From assembly GCA_963740255.1 (NCBI GenBank), contig CAVUDO010000002.1, forward strand, positions 1 to 64,000: 64,000 nt of DNA, in the 5' to 3' direction. Made by a program: the position numbers and the translations under genes. Below, in pieces: positions 44,746-54,906 of this stretch. Numbering within the stretch: position 1 is the stretch's first letter; the number at the start of each line of letters is the position of its first letter. The notes beneath the pieces are model-generated. The model worked only from the letters and a program-made list of their open reading frames with translations, was not told where the DNA came from and searched no databases. The DNA comes from CAVUDO01 sp963740255 (GTDB lineage Bacteria > Actinomycetota > Actinomycetes > Mycobacteriales > Cryptosporangiaceae).

Positions 44746-45501
44746 TCACCCCGACGCGAGCACGGCGAGTGCGACGAGGGCGGCGGCTTCGCACGAGGCA
44801 CCGAGTGTGTCGCCGGTGACGCCGCCGAACCGGCGGGTGACGTGCCAGGTCAGGGCGACGCTCGCCGCGGTCGCGCCGAGCACCGCGAGCGGACCCTGCC
44901 ACGGTCGGCCTGCCACCGCCGGTACGGCGGCGGCGGCGAGCAGCAGCGTCCAGCCCGCCGCGGCCGCGGCCGGCACCGTGCCCGCGGCCAGCGCGCCCAG
45001 CCCGTCGGGTCGCGCCGCCGGAACCCCGCGACGGCACGACCAGACGATCGCGAGCCGTCCGGCCGCGATCGCCACAACGCCCCCGAGCCAGCGCTGGTGG
45101 GTGGCCAGTGCCGCCAGCGCGGCCGCCTGCGCGCCCAGGAACAGGACCAGCGTCACGACGGCGAACGCCCCGTTGGCCGGCGCCCTCATCACCTCCAACG
45201 CCCGGGCCGGAGGACCGTGGCAGCCCAGACCGTCGGCGGTGTCGGCCAGGCCGTCCAGGTGCAGGCCCCGGGTGGCCAGCGCGAGCGCGCCGAGCGCGAG
45301 CATGCCGGCCAGCAGCGGTGGCGTCCCGACGAGTGTGAAGCCAGCGAGCGCCACCGCCAGCAGGACGCCGAGTGCCGCGCCGACCAGTGGTGCGAGCGCC
45401 ATGGCCCAGGCCGCCGCGGCACGGTCCACCCGTCCCGGTCGCAGCGGCAGGACGCTGAACGTCGTCAACGCCAGCCGCAGCCCGGCGGAGAGGTCGCTCA
45501 C
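44746..45501 (-). CDS. cobS: Adenosylcobinamide-GDP ribazoletransferase CobS
   Basis: A 251-residue integral membrane enzyme that joins adenosylcobinamide-GDP to alpha-ribazole (or its phosphate) in the last steps of cobalamin synthesis. [15 protein letters not shown] opens it, and [17 protein letters not shown] with its Asp/His motif and [11 protein letters not shown] (normally DpRiGafG) are the CobS signatures, followed by multiple helices. The Arg-Ala-Pro-Ala variation in the second motif is unusual but positional agreement is good. GTG 45501 overlaps the cobT stop by GTGA. Confidence 0.93.
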   Translation of the reverse strand: MSDLSAGLRLALTTFSVLPLRPGRVDRAAAAWAMALAPLVGAALGVLLAVALAGFTLVGTPPLLAGMLALGALALATRGLHLDGLADTADGLGCHGPPARALEVMRAPANGAFAVVTLVLFLGAQAAALAALATHQRWLGGVVAIAAGRLAIVWSCRRGVPAARPDGLGALAAGTVPAAAAAGWTLLLAAAAVPAVAGRPWQGPLAVLGATAASVALTWHVTRRFGGVTGDTLGASCEAAALVALAVLASG

Positions 45502-46703
45502 CGCGCCGGGGCGCCGTGGTCAGGCGCGTCCTCCGACGCCCCGGCCCCTGGTGCGGCACTGCCCGGCACCCCGTCCTCCGGTGCGGTGCCGTCCGACACC
45601 TCGTCCTCCGGTGCGGTGCCGTCCGACACCTCGTCCTCCGGTGCGGTGCTGTCCGACACCCCGGCCTCGTCGAACGTCGCCATCTCGGCCAGGGTGGCGA
45701 TTGCCGCCCGCAGCACCGGCAGGGCGACCAGCGCACCGGAGCCCTCGCCGAGTCGGAGGTCCAGATCGACGACCGGGGTGAGACCGAGCTGGCGGAGGGC
45801 GGCGCCGTGCGCGGGTTCGGTGGAGCGGTGGCCGGCGAGCCACCACCGCACGGCACCGGGCGCCAACGCCTGCGCCGCCAGCGCGGCCGCGCCGCTGACC
45901 ACCCCGTCGAGCAGCACCGGCGTGCGGCATGCGGCGGCCTGCAGCAGGAACCCGGTCAGCGCGGCGAAGTCGGCGCCGCCCACCGCCGCCAGCACCGCGA
46001 CGGGGTCGGCGGCGGCCCGTGCTGCGGTGACCCGCGCGGCGGCGGCCCGGACCATGGCGACCTTGCGGCGGAGCGTGGCGTCGTCCACGCCGGTGCCGCG
46101 GCCGGTGACCTCGGCCGGGTCGCGGCCGGTGAAGACGGCCACCAGCGCGGCTGCCGGGGTCGTGTTGCCGATCCCCATGTCCCCGGGCACCAGCAGGTCG
46201 GCACCGGCGGCGATCTCCTCGGCGGCGACCGCGATCCCGGCCAGCAGCGCCGCGTCGACCTCAGCGCGGCTGAGGGCGTCCTCGATGTCGATGCGGCCGC
46301 TGCCGCGCCGCACCTTGTGCGCTGCCACGGCCGCGGGAGTGTCGGCGTCGACGGCCACGTCCACGACCCGAACGGAGGCTCCGGCCTGGCGGGCCAGGAC
46401 GTTCACCGCCGCGCCGCCGGCCAGGAAGTTGGCCACCATCTGGCCGGTCACCTCCGGCGGGTAGGCGGACACGCCGGACCGCGCGACGCCGTGGTCGCCG
46501 GCGAACACCACCACCCGCGGAGAGACGATCGCCCGCGGCGGGCAGACGCCCTGCGCCGCGGCCACCCAGACGGACAGGTCCTCGAGGCGGCCGAGCGCCC
46601 CCGCCGGCTTGGTGAGCCGAGCCTGGCGTGCGCGTGCCGCGTCGCCGGCGGCATCGTCGGGCGCACCGATCCGGGCCACGACCCGCGCGACCGCCTCGCT
46701 CAC
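45498..46703 (-). CDS. cobT: Nicotinate-nucleotide:DMB phosphoribosyltransferase CobT with repeat tail
   Basis: A 401-residue enzyme that transfers phosphoribose from NaMN to 5,6-dimethylbenzimidazole to give alpha-ribazole phosphate. [53 protein letters not shown], and the catalytic Glu in LRLGEGSGA are all intact. The last 50 residues are an acidic, disordered tail of three decapeptide repeats ([10 protein letters not shown]) encoded by a 30-bp tandem repeat and absent from typical CobT. GTG 46703 overlaps the upstream stop (GTGA); GGGGAGG precedes it. Confidence 0.93.
   Translation of the reverse strand: MSEAVARVVARIGAPDDAAGDAARARQARLTKPAGALGRLEDLSVWVAAAQGVCPPRAIVSPRVVVFAGDHGVARSGVSAYPPEVTGQMVANFLAGGAAVNVLARQAGASVRVVDVAVDADTPAAVAAHKVRRGSGRIDIEDALSRAEVDAALLAGIAVAAEEIAAGADLLVPGDMGIGNTTPAAALVAVFTGRDPAEVTGRGTGVDDATLRRKVAMVRAAAARVTAARAAADPVAVLAAVGGADFAALTGFLLQAAACRTPVLLDGVVSGAAALAAQALAPGAVRWWLAGHRSTEPAHGAALRQLGLTPVVDLDLRLGEGSGALVALPVLRAAIATLAEMATFDEAGVSDSTAPEDEVSDGTAPEDEVSDGTAPEDGVPGSAAPGAGASEDAPDHGAPAR
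45571..45660 (-). repeat. 30-bp tandem repeat encoding the CobT tail
   Basis: Three consecutive 30-bp units (45571-45600, 45601-45630, 45631-45660) differ at only 1-2 bases; a fourth degenerate copy may lie at 45541-45570. Each encodes one decapeptide of the CobT tail. Because the unit is a multiple of three, copy-number change would not break the frame. Confidence 0.9.
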
Positions 46704-48079
46704 GATGCCTCCCCGGTGGGCCGGACACGCAGCCACTGGGGAAGTCCCGCGGTGACCAGCAGCACCTCGTCGCTCTCGCCGGCCAGCAGCGCGTTCAGCC
46801 GGCCGAGCTCGTCGCGGAAGAGGCGTCCGGACGGTGTCGCGGGGACCACGCCCGAGCCGACCTCGTTCGTGACGGCCACCGCGCGCCCGCCCAGCGCCCG
46901 CCACGCTCCCACCAGCTCCGCGATCCGCTTTCGCGCGTCGCCGAGCGCGGCCGCATCGCCGCCCCAGGCGCCGCACTCGTCGAACACCCGGGCGAGCCAG
47001 TTGCCCAGGTCGTCGACCAGCACCGCCCCGTCGGCCTCCCGGAGCACGCCGGCGACGTCGGTGGTCTCGACCGTCCGCCACCCGGCCGGCCGGCGGGCCC
47101 GGTGCGCGGCGATCCGCTCCCGCCACTCGGCGTCGTCCTGGGGGTCGGCGGCCGTCGCCACGTACGTCACGGCCGGTTCGGCCGCCAGTGCCGCCTCCGC
47201 CCAGCGGGACTTGCCCGAACGGACGCCTCCCGTGACCAGCGTCCGGTGGGGCGTGCGTGCTGCGGCGGGCGGCGCCGCTCCGGCCAGCAGCGTCATCCCG
47301 TCCCGGCCGGGCTCGGCACCCCAGGGCGCGAGGCGGCCGGCCAGTTCGGCCGGCGGAGGGTTGCCGTGGCCGAGGTGGACCGCCACCACCCGGGTACGGT
47401 CGGTGACCGCGCCGCGGCGCCGCAGCTCGGCCAGCACGGCCGGGAAGGTCACCAGGTCGAGATGGTCACCGGCATGGTCGGTGTGGTCGCCGTGGGTCTC
47501 CTCCAGGCACACCAGGTCGAACGAGGCGTCCGTGAGCACATCCAATGTGGACGATTGCAGCGGGCCGGTGTCGGTGGCGTAGAACAGCCGGGTCCCGGCG
47601 GGGTCGGTGAGGTCGTACAGAACCCCCTGGTCGCACCAGTCGCCGCCGTGCCGCGCGGCGTGCACCCGCAGGTGGTAGGCGCCGAGGCGGAGCTCGTCGC
47701 CGGCCCGCACCGGCCGGGGGACCACCGGTGTGCCCGGTTCGACCCACTCCGCGCAGCGGGCCAGCGCGTCCGGCGGGCCGACCAGGTCCAGCGGAGCCGT
47801 CAGGCCCGCCCACTGCCGGGCGAGCAGCGCCGCGCCGTCGGCGTGGTCGAAGTGGGCGTGGGTCACCAGCAGATGCCGGACGCCGTGCAGCGAGAGGCCC
47901 AGGCGACCCGCGGCGGCGGGCAGGTCCTGACCGCAGTCGAACAGCAGCACGTCGTCCACCAGGGCGGAGGTACTGCCGCGGACCTCACGGCCGTCCCGGG
48001 CCGCGCCGCAGGACGCACAGGTGCAGAACGGGTTGGGCCAGCCCGTGCCGGCGCCCGTCCCCAACAGCGTGACCCTCAC
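46700..48079 (-). CDS. cobU: MBL-fold plus CobU (adenosylcobinamide kinase/guanylyltransferase) fusion
   Basis: A 459-residue two-domain protein. The N-terminal 275 residues are a metallo-beta-lactamase-fold domain ([61 protein letters not shown]) like PhnP/CobZ-type hydrolases, including a Cys pair after the first strand. The C-terminal 180 residues are CobU/CobP: P-loop [46 protein letters not shown] and [10 protein letters not shown], making adenosylcobinamide-GDP. GTG 48079 follows GGAGCGGCGA. The MBL half may remove a phosphate from a corrinoid or ribazole intermediate; that is inference. Confidence 0.9.
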   Translation of the reverse strand: MRVTLLGTGAGTGWPNPFCTCASCGAARDGREVRGSTSALVDDVLLFDCGQDLPAAAGRLGLSLHGVRHLLVTHAHFDHADGAALLARQWAGLTAPLDLVGPPDALARCAEWVEPGTPVVPRPVRAGDELRLGAYHLRVHAARHGGDWCDQGVLYDLTDPAGTRLFYATDTGPLQSSTLDVLTDASFDLVCLEETHGDHTDHAGDHLDLVTFPAVLAELRRRGAVTDRTRVVAVHLGHGNPPPAELAGRLAPWGAEPGRDGMTLLAGAAPPAAARTPHRTLVTGGVRSGKSRWAEAALAAEPAVTYVATAADPQDDAEWRERIAAHRARRPAGWRTVETTDVAGVLREADGAVLVDDLGNWLARVFDECGAWGGDAAALGDARKRIAELVGAWRALGGRAVAVTNEVGSGVVPATPSGRLFRDELGRLNALLAGESDEVLLVTAGLPQWLRVRPTGEAS

Positions 48080-48217
48080 TCGCCGCTCCACTCGTGGCCC
48101 GATCGTGCTCCGGCGAAACACCGTGCTCCGGGTGAAAGGATGCCCTACCGCGCCGACGGCCCGCCCACGCCCGGAGGGGCGTGCGCGGGCCGCGAGACCG
48201 TCGGCGGCCGGCCGCGA

Positions 48218-49183
48218 CTACTCGCCCGGGCGGACCTCGGCGTGCGCGGCCGGGATGCTGCCGAGCCGGCCGGCCCGGTAGTCCTCGAAGGCCTGGACCA
48301 CCTCGGCTTTGGTGTTCATCACGAACGGACCGTAGGCGGCGACCGGTTCGCGGATCGGCTGGCCACCGAGCACGAACACGTCGAGCGGATCGGAGTGCTC
48401 GGCCGCGGTGACCGTGATCAGGTCTCCGGCACCGTAGACGGCGAGCTGCCCGGCGGCGAACGGCCGGCGTCCGGCCCCGACGGTGCCGGTGCCCGCGAGC
48501 GCGTAGACCAGCGCGTTGAAGCCTCGGTTCCACGGCAGGTTCAGCGACGCCCCCGGCGCGAGCGTCGCGTGCACCAGCGCGATCGGGGTGTGGGTCGAGC
48601 CAGGTCCGGCGTGCCCGCCGACCTCACCCGCGATGACCCGGACCAGTGCCCCGCCGTCGGGCGAGCTCAGCAGCGCGACCTTGGTGGAGGTGATGTCCTG
48701 GTAGCGGGGGTCGGCCAGCTTCTGCCGACGGGGAAGGTTGACCCAGAGTTGCAGGCCGTGGAACAGCCCGCCGCTGAGGACGAGGTGCTCCGGCGGGGTC
48801 TCGATGTGCAGGATCCCCGCACCGGCGGTCATCCACTGGGTGTCGCCGCCGCCGATCAGGCCGCCGCCGCCGTGGGAGTCGGCGTGCGACATCTCGCCGT
48901 CGATCATGTACGTGACGGTCTCGAAGCCGCGGTGCGGGTGCCAGGCCGTGCCCTTGGGCTCGCCCGGCGCGTACTCCACCTCGCCCATCTGGTCCATGTG
49001 GATGAACGGGTCGAGGACGCGCAGGTCGACGCCGGCGAACGCCCGGCGGACGGGGAAGCCCTCGCCCTCGTAGCCCTGCGGCGCGGTGGTGACCGAGACG
49101 ACGGGCCGGTCGCGGTCGGTCAGCGGGTTCGGCTGCGGGACCCGCGGCAGGGCAAGCGGGTTCTCGACGGTGACGGCTGGCAT
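48218..49183 (-). CDS. Pirin family protein
   Basis: A 321-residue bicupin. The N-terminal metal site is visible in HPHRGFETVTYMIDGEMSHADSHGG (His, His, Glu/His), followed by TQWMTAGAGILHIETPP, typical of pirins with quercetinase-like activity. The C-terminal pirin domain spans from LVYALAGTG to EPVAAYGPFVMNT. ATG 49183 follows AGGAAGGAAGCGCC. The gene sits between cobU and cobQ but has its own promoter and a palindromic operator, so it is not necessarily part of cobalamin synthesis; roles in redox sensing or flavonol oxidation are known in the family. Confidence 0.9.
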   Translation of the reverse strand: MPAVTVENPLALPRVPQPNPLTDRDRPVVSVTTAPQGYEGEGFPVRRAFAGVDLRVLDPFIHMDQMGEVEYAPGEPKGTAWHPHRGFETVTYMIDGEMSHADSHGGGGLIGGGDTQWMTAGAGILHIETPPEHLVLSGGLFHGLQLWVNLPRRQKLADPRYQDITSTKVALLSSPDGGALVRVIAGEVGGHAGPGSTHTPIALVHATLAPGASLNLPWNRGFNALVYALAGTGTVGAGRRPFAAGQLAVYGAGDLITVTAAEHSDPLDVFVLGGQPIREPVAAYGPFVMNTKAEVVQAFEDYRAGRLGSIPAAHAEVRPGE

Positions 49184-49250
49184 GGCGCTTCCTTCCTGGC
49201 GCGAAAGGACCCGGGAAGCGGGTCCGGTGCGGCGTTCCGTGCGCGAGGAT

Positions 49251-49300
49251 CGTTGAACTCTCAACGACCTCATTGTGCTGCAAGGCCGTTGCCTTGTCGA
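49251..49300 (-). promoter_or_regulatory. Pirin promoter with MarR-type palindrome
   Basis: On the minus strand TCGACA (49300-49295) and CACAAT (49277-49272) form a -35/-10 pair with 17-base spacing. The palindrome CGTTGA-GAGT-TCAACG (49266-49251) overlaps the predicted transcription start. TTGAGAGTTCAA-type palindromes are common at MarR/HxlR-regulated pirin and oxidoreductase genes, where a bound repressor blocks initiation. No MarR gene is adjacent. Confidence 0.55.
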
Positions 49301-49352
49301 CTATTCCTGGATGCACCCGGCTGCCGCCGGCCGTCGCGGCACGCCCCGGGTG

Positions 49353-50885
49353 CTACCGCGACGGGGCTCCCGGCGGGACGAACGGCAGCCCCACGGGCGC
49401 GCCGTGTTCGATCAGGTTCCATAGGGCAGCCGTGTCCAGGTGCCGTTCCACCGCATCGCCGAGGGTGTCCAGCGCGGCCGCTCTGGTGCCGGCGAAGCGG
49501 GTATCGGGTGCCACCGCGAAACCGGGCCGTGCCGCGACATCGGCGACCGCGGCCAGGAACGCCCGCCGGAACGCGTCCGACTCGAGGATGCCGTGCCAGT
49601 GCGTGCCGTACACGGCACCGTGCCGCACGCCTTCGCCCGTTCCGTCCGGCAGCGTGACCAGGGGCGCGACCGCCGTCCGGTCGAGCGCGCCGACCCGGCC
49701 GTGGTGGATCTCGTAGCCGTGCACCGCAGCGCCGAACGCCGAACCCCGCGCCCTCCCCAGCACCTTCTCGCGGCCGAACTCGATCCGCATCGGCACCAGG
49801 CCGAGGCCGGGCACCTCGCCGGCCCGACTCTCGACCTCGTCCGCGATCCGTTCGGCCATCATCTGGAAGCCGCCGCAGAGACCGAGCACGGCGCCGCCGG
49901 CCGCCGCGTGGGCGGTCACGGCGTCGGCCAGGCCGGTGCCGCGGAGCCAGGCCAGATCGTCCACGGTCGACTTGCTGCCCGGCAGGACGACCAGGTCGGC
50001 ACCGTGCACCGCGGCCGGCTGCGACACCAGCCGCACCTCGACGCCGGGCTCGGCGGCGAGCGGGTCGAGATCGGTCGGGTTGGACATGGCCGGGAGCCGC
50101 GGTACGGCCACCCGCAGCGTTTCGGTGCCCAGCGGCGGCCGCGGCCGGCCCAGCACGCCGTCCGCGGCGAACGACAGGGCGTCCTCCGCGTCGAGCCACA
50201 GGTCGTCGAGCCACGGGATCGTACCCAGCACCGGCCGGCCGGTGAGCCCACGCAGCATCTCCAGTCCGGGGCGGAGCAGCGCGTGGTCGCCCCGGAACTT
50301 GTTCACCACGAAGCCGGCCACCAGCGCCTGGTCAGCCGGAGCCAGCAGCGCCAAGGTCCCGAACAGTGCCGCGAAGGCCCCGCCGCGGTCGATGTCGCCG
50401 ACGACGATCACGGGAATGCCGGCCGCCCTGGCCAGTCCCAGGTTGGCGAGGTCGTCGGCCCGCAGGTTGATCTCGGTGGGGCTGCCGGCGCCCTCGCAGA
50501 CCACCACGTCGTACTCGACGCGCAGCCCGGCGAGGGTGTCCCGCACCACGGCGGCCAGCCGCGGCCGGACGTCCTCGCCGGACGTCAGCTCGTCGACCAC
50601 CCGGCCGAGGACCACGAGCTGCGTCCGGCCCCGGCTTCCCGGCTTGAGCAGCACGGGGTTGAACCGCACGCTCGGCTCCAGCCCGCACGCGGCGGCCTGC
50701 AGCGCCTGGGCCCGGCCGATCTCGCCGCCCTCGGGGGTGACGACCGAATGGTTGCTCATGTTCAACGCCTTGAACGGGGCCACCCGGACGCCCTGCCGGG
50801 ACAGCCACCGGCAGATCCCGGCGGCGACCAGGCTCTTGCCGGCGTCCGACGTGGTGCCGGCGACGAGCAGCGTCCCCGCGTCCAT
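49353..50885 (-). CDS. cobQ: Cobyric acid synthase CobQ
   Basis: A 510-residue ATP-dependent amidase that adds four amide groups to adenosylcobyrinic acid a,c-diamide. The N-terminal synthetase domain has the variant P-loop [41 protein letters not shown] and [10 protein letters not shown]. The C-terminal glutamine amidotransferase domain has [15 protein letters not shown], the nucleophile Cys in [11 protein letters not shown], and YEIHHGR. Length is normal. GAGGAGTCGACCAG precedes ATG 50885. It is followed by the pirin gene, so the cobalamin genes here are interrupted and lack cobA/cobB-type early steps. Confidence 0.96.
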   Translation of the reverse strand: MDAGTLLVAGTTSDAGKSLVAAGICRWLSRQGVRVAPFKALNMSNHSVVTPEGGEIGRAQALQAAACGLEPSVRFNPVLLKPGSRGRTQLVVLGRVVDELTSGEDVRPRLAAVVRDTLAGLRVEYDVVVCEGAGSPTEINLRADDLANLGLARAAGIPVIVVGDIDRGGAFAALFGTLALLAPADQALVAGFVVNKFRGDHALLRPGLEMLRGLTGRPVLGTIPWLDDLWLDAEDALSFAADGVLGRPRPPLGTETLRVAVPRLPAMSNPTDLDPLAAEPGVEVRLVSQPAAVHGADLVVLPGSKSTVDDLAWLRGTGLADAVTAHAAAGGAVLGLCGGFQMMAERIADEVESRAGEVPGLGLVPMRIEFGREKVLGRARGSAFGAAVHGYEIHHGRVGALDRTAVAPLVTLPDGTGEGVRHGAVYGTHWHGILESDAFRRAFLAAVADVAARPGFAVAPDTRFAGTRAAALDTLGDAVERHLDTAALWNLIEHGAPVGLPFVPPGAPSR

Positions 50886-50942
50886 CTGGTCGACTCCTCG
50901 CGTCCCGGACGATCCGACGTGTGACCGCCCCACAGTCGGGCA

Positions 50943-51908
50943 ATGCCTTCTCCCATGGTGAGCATGGGGTACTTCCTGACCAGCGAGGAGTTCGGGCCGA
51001 AGGAACTGGTGCGGCAGGCCCGGCAGGCCGAGGACGCCGGCTTCGAACGGCTGTGGATCTCCGACCACTTCCACCCGTGGACCTCCCGGCAGGGGCAGAG
51101 TCCGTTCGTGTGGTCGGTGCTCGGGGCATTGTCCGAGGCGGTGTCGATCCCGGTCACGACGGCAGTGACCTGCCCGACGGTGCGCACCCATCCCGCGGTG
51201 ATCGCGCAGGCCGCGGCGACCGCGGCGGTGCAGCTGGAGGGCCGGTTCGTGCTGGGCGTGGGTTCGGGCGAGGCGCTCAACGAGCACATCCTCGGCGCCC
51301 ACTGGCCCGAGGCGCCGGTCCGGCTGGAGATGCTGGAGGAGGCCGTCGAGGTCATCCGCAAACTGCACGCCGGGGGAGAGGTGAGCCACCGCGGCCGGCA
51401 CTACACCGTCGAGAACGCCGAGATCTACACGCTGCCCGAGGGCCCGGTGCCGATCTACGTCTCGGCGTTCGGCCCCAGGGCCGCCGATCTGGCCGGCCGT
51501 ATCGGCGACGGCTACTGCTCGACCAAGCCCGACGCCGACCTGATCAAGCGGTTCCGCGACGCAGGCGGGGCGGGCAAGCCGACCCAGGCCGGCTTCAAGG
51601 TGTGCTGGGCCGGGGACGTGGAGACCGGGGTCCAGACCGCGCTCCGGCTCTGGCCGAACTCGCACCTGCCCGGCCAGCTCGCCCAGGAACTGGCCACCCC
51701 TCGCTTGTTCGAGCAGGCCAGCGAGCTGGTCACCGCGGACATGGTGCGCAAGGTGGTGCCGTGCGGACCGGATCCGGACCGCCATCTTGCCGCCGTGCGC
51801 GAGTTCGCCGACGCCGGCTACGACGAGGTCTACGTGTCGCAGATCGGACCGGAGCAGGACGCGTTCTTCGACGCCTGGGAACGCGACATCCTGCCGCACG
51901 TGCACTGA
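50943..51908 (+). CDS. TIGR03557-type F420-dependent LLM-class oxidoreductase
   Basis: A 321-residue TIM-barrel flavin/F420 enzyme of the luciferase-like monooxygenase superfamily. [78 protein letters not shown] and [12 protein letters not shown] match the F420-dependent glucose-6-phosphate-dehydrogenase-like group. It would reduce or oxidise an unknown substrate with F420. ATG 50943 and ATG 50955 are both possible. It is divergent from cobQ with 57 bp between. Confidence 0.88.
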   Translation: MPSPMVSMGYFLTSEEFGPKELVRQARQAEDAGFERLWISDHFHPWTSRQGQSPFVWSVLGALSEAVSIPVTTAVTCPTVRTHPAVIAQAAATAAVQLEGRFVLGVGSGEALNEHILGAHWPEAPVRLEMLEEAVEVIRKLHAGGEVSHRGRHYTVENAEIYTLPEGPVPIYVSAFGPRAADLAGRIGDGYCSTKPDADLIKRFRDAGGAGKPTQAGFKVCWAGDVETGVQTALRLWPNSHLPGQLAQELATPRLFEQASELVTADMVRKVVPCGPDPDRHLAAVREFADAGYDEVYVSQIGPEQDAFFDAWERDILPHVH

Positions 51909-52030
51909 GCCCCTCGCGGTGGCGTACCGGATCGCGGTCGTGACGCGCCCGGGGCGTCGGTCGCCGTGTCGCGAACACCGCCGCCCTAGGCTGTCCGCGG
52001 AAAGGCGCCGGTCTGGATCGGAGACGAGTC

Positions 52031-52687
52031 GTGCGACGGCTGCTGTGGATGAACTCGCTGTCCCTCGTACTGTTCGGGGCTTTCGTGGTCTTCCTGGTGC
52101 TCCAGTCGTTTTTCGGCTGGCAGGCACAGAACGAGGAGCTGGCGGCGTTGGGGCAGCCCGCCGAGGACTATCTCTCTTACCTGGCCAGCGGGAGTTTCGT
52201 CGAGGCAACGTTCGAGAACTGGGAGTCGGAGTTCCTGCAGATGGGCTCCTACGTGGTCCTCACGGCGTACCTGGTGCAACGCGGATCGGCGGAGTCCGCC
52301 CCGCTGGAGGGCATCGAGGACGACCCCGCCGACCCTGGGCAGAGCCGTCCGGACTCGCCCGGGCCGGTTCACCGTGGCGGGTGGATGCTGAAGCTCTACG
52401 AGAACGGCCTGGCGATCTTGTTCGGGACGCTGTTCGCGCTGTCGTTCCTGCTCCACCTGCTCGGCGGTACGGCCGACCACAACGAGCGGCAGCGGCTCCT
52501 CGGCGAGCCGACCGTCTCGGTGGCCGAGTTCCTGGGCAGCAGCACGTTCTGGTTCCAGTCCATGCAGAACTGGCAGAGTGAGTTCCTCGCGGTGGGCGTG
52601 CTGGTGGTCGCGACGGTCTTCCTCCGGCAGCGGCGCTCGCCGCAGTCCAAGCGGGTCGCCGAGCCGCACTCCAAGACCGGCGTCTGA
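52031..52687 (+). CDS. DUF6766 family membrane protein
   Basis: A 218-residue protein with four predicted helices in two related halves. Each half has a helix, a Trp/Gln-rich loop ([18 protein letters not shown] and [21 protein letters not shown], which resemble each other) and a second helix, so it looks like an internal duplication. This family is known only by number. TAGGCT at 51987-51992 is a good -10, and GGAGACGAGTC precedes GTG 52031. No function is proposed. Confidence 0.8.
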   Translation: MRRLLWMNSLSLVLFGAFVVFLVLQSFFGWQAQNEELAALGQPAEDYLSYLASGSFVEATFENWESEFLQMGSYVVLTAYLVQRGSAESAPLEGIEDDPADPGQSRPDSPGPVHRGGWMLKLYENGLAILFGTLFALSFLLHLLGGTADHNERQRLLGEPTVSVAEFLGSSTFWFQSMQNWQSEFLAVGVLVVATVFLRQRRSPQSKRVAEPHSKTGV

Positions 52688-52820
52688 CTGTCGCGCCGCC
52701 GCCACCCAGCCGGGTCCGACCGACCGTCGTCGTGGGACCGCCGCGCGGCGGGGCCCGTGCGTGCGCGATGCTTCTAAGGTGGCCGGGGGATGCGCTCCGC
52801 GTGCCCGGGAGGAGGAGCGG

Positions 52821-53666
52821 GTGGCGGGCAGGTCGGCGGATCTGGGAAAGGTCGCGTTCGTGCTGGGCGGCGGCGGCGTCCTCGGCGCGCACGAGGTGGG
52901 CATGCTGCAGGCGCTCGCCGAGGCGGAGATCCGGCCCGACGTCATCGTCGGCACCTCGGTCGGCGCGATCAACGGCGTCTTCGCGGCCGCGTACCCGGAC
53001 GGGATCGCGAAGCTGACCGACCTGTGGCGCTCGGGCGGGGTGATGTCGGTCTTCGACGGCTCGTTGGCCACCCGGGTCGGGACCTTCCTGCGGTCGGGCA
53101 CCCACCTGCAGTCCAACCATGGCCTCCGGCGGCTGCTGGACGCCCTGCTTCCCGTCGACCGCATCGAGGAATTGGAGGTGCCGTTCCAGTGCGTGGCCGC
53201 GAGCATCGAGCGGGCCACCGCACACTGGTTCACCGAAGGTCCGATCATCCCCGCGGTGCTCGCCTCCTCGGCCGTGCCGGGCCTGCTGCCGGCCGTGCGG
53301 GTGGGCGACGAGCACCTCGTCGACGGCGGCCTGGTGCACAGCATCCCGGTCGGCCGGGCGGTCGCGCTCGGCGCCGACACCGTGTACGTGCTGCACGTGG
53401 GCCGGATCGAACGGGCGCTGGTGGCGCCGCGGCGGCCCTGGCAGGTGGGGGTGGTCGCGTTCGAGATCGCGCGGCGGCACCGCTTCTTCGAGGAGATGGC
53501 GTCCCTGCCCGACGACGTGGATGTGCACGTGCTCCCGGCCGGTGCCGCGGGTCCGGCTCCCCGTGGGGATTTCTCCCCCTTGCGTTACCGCGACGTTTCG
53601 CGTATCGATGCGCACATCGAGAGGGCGTACCAGGCATCGCGCTCCTATCTGGAGTCGGCTGCCTAG
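52821..53666 (+). CDS. Patatin-like phospholipase/esterase
   Basis: A 281-residue serine lipid hydrolase. The oxyanion hole is VLGGGGVLGAHEVGML, the nucleophile elbow is VGTSVGAINGVFAA (GxSxG), and DEHLVDGGLVHSIPV supplies the catalytic Asp (DGG). TAAGGT at 52774-52779 is a -10 box; GGAGGAGCGG precedes GTG 52821. It is followed 37 bp later by an acyltransferase gene, so phospholipid or acyl-lipid remodelling is likely. Confidence 0.9.
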   Translation: MAGRSADLGKVAFVLGGGGVLGAHEVGMLQALAEAEIRPDVIVGTSVGAINGVFAAAYPDGIAKLTDLWRSGGVMSVFDGSLATRVGTFLRSGTHLQSNHGLRRLLDALLPVDRIEELEVPFQCVAASIERATAHWFTEGPIIPAVLASSAVPGLLPAVRVGDEHLVDGGLVHSIPVGRAVALGADTVYVLHVGRIERALVAPRRPWQVGVVAFEIARRHRFFEEMASLPDDVDVHVLPAGAAGPAPRGDFSPLRYRDVSRIDAHIERAYQASRSYLESAA

Positions 53667-53703
53667 TCCGCCGCGGCGTCACGTACCGCCCAAGGAGGAC
53701 GAG

Positions 53704-54759
53704 TTGCCACCCCGCATCGTTCGGCGCCTGATCTTCGCGCCCCTGGTCGTTCTCATCACGATCGCCTGGATCGTTCTCCTGCCGCTGCTGCTGATCCTCG
53801 CGCTCGTGGTGACACCGTCGCGGATCGGTCGGCGTCGGATGTTCCGGCTGACCATCTTCAGCGTCGCCTGGCTGGTGCTGGAGTCGGCCGCCCTGTTCGC
53901 GAGCCTGGGCCTCTGGATCGCGAGCGGATTCGGCGGACGGCTCAAGTCGGAGCTGTACAAGGAACGCCACTACGGGCTGATGCGGTGGTTCACCGGATCG
54001 CTGTTCCCGGTGATCAGCCGGCTCTTCAAGGTGACGCTGGAGGTGGAGGAGCCTGAACTCACCCCGGAGGAGGCGGCGGCGCGCCTCGCCCGCCCGATCC
54101 TGGTGCTCAGTCGGCACGCCGGGCCTGGCGACTCGTTCCTCATCCTCAACAACATGATGACCCAGTACCGGCGCCGGCCGTGCATCGTCATGAAAGGGGC
54201 CCTGCAGTTCGACCCCATCCTCGACGTGGTGATCAACCGCCTGCCGCACGCGTTCGTCTGGCCGGGCAAGGGGCCGGGCAGCGGTGTCACCGACGAGATC
54301 AGGCGGCTCGCGGCCGGCCTGGGCAACACCGACGCGCTGCTGATCTTCCCCGAGGGCGGGAACTTCACCCACGGCCGGCGGGAGCGGGCGATCAAGCGGC
54401 TGGAGGAGAGCGGCCAGCACGAGGCGGCAGCACGGGCCCGGGGGATGTCCAACCTGCTCGCTCCCCGGACCGGTGGCGTCATCGCCGCGATCGAGGCGGC
54501 GCCGAACGCGGACGTGATCTTCGCGGGGCACACCGGCCTGGACCACCTGATCAACGTCCGGGACATCTGGCACGGCATCCCGATGGAACAGACCGTGAAG
54601 TCGCGGTGGTGGCGGGTGCCCTACGACCAGGTCCCGCGCGACCGCGAGGAACAGGTCGCGTGGCTCTACGGCTGGTGGGAGCAGATCGACATCTGGATCG
54701 CCGAGAACCGGCCGGCCCGGGCGGAGGCCGAGCCCGTCCCGAAGGCACCCGCGGCCTGA
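53704..54759 (+). CDS. Membrane acyltransferase, 1-acylglycerol-phosphate type
   Basis: A 351-residue protein. Two hydrophobic helices (ITIAWIVLLPLLLILALVV and IFSVAWLVLESAALFASLGLWI) precede the acyltransferase domain with SRHAGPGDSFL (HxxxxD catalytic motif) and LLIFPEGGNFTHGRRE (substrate-binding FPEG). The start is TTG 53704 after AAGGAGGACGAG; no ATG or GTG fits the homology. Transfers an acyl group to lysophosphatidate or a related acceptor, in an operon with patatin. Confidence 0.88.
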   Translation: MPPRIVRRLIFAPLVVLITIAWIVLLPLLLILALVVTPSRIGRRRMFRLTIFSVAWLVLESAALFASLGLWIASGFGGRLKSELYKERHYGLMRWFTGSLFPVISRLFKVTLEVEEPELTPEEAAARLARPILVLSRHAGPGDSFLILNNMMTQYRRRPCIVMKGALQFDPILDVVINRLPHAFVWPGKGPGSGVTDEIRRLAAGLGNTDALLIFPEGGNFTHGRRERAIKRLEESGQHEAAARARGMSNLLAPRTGGVIAAIEAAPNADVIFAGHTGLDHLINVRDIWHGIPMEQTVKSRWWRVPYDQVPRDREEQVAWLYGWWEQIDIWIAENRPARAEAEPVPKAPAA

Positions 54760-54906
54760 CCTGACGGGTGTCGGGCGGATGTCCGGCACCCGTATCGACC
54801 TGGCGCGGCGGGGCCTTTGGCGGCGGTGCGAGACGGTACCGTGACCGGGCCGATTCCGTGCCAGCGCGCGCCGGGCCGTGGGCGTCGGCGGACCCTGGAG
54901 TGGGCA

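Noticed and set aside
45571..45660. CRISPR-like array in cobT
   Set aside because: The units are directly adjacent with no spacers and are in frame with the protein, so this is a coding tandem repeat.
46628..49657. 1009-codon plus-strand frame opposite cobT, MBL-cobU and pirin
   Set aside because: The opposite strand encodes complete enzymes with catalytic motifs, and this frame has no recognisable product.
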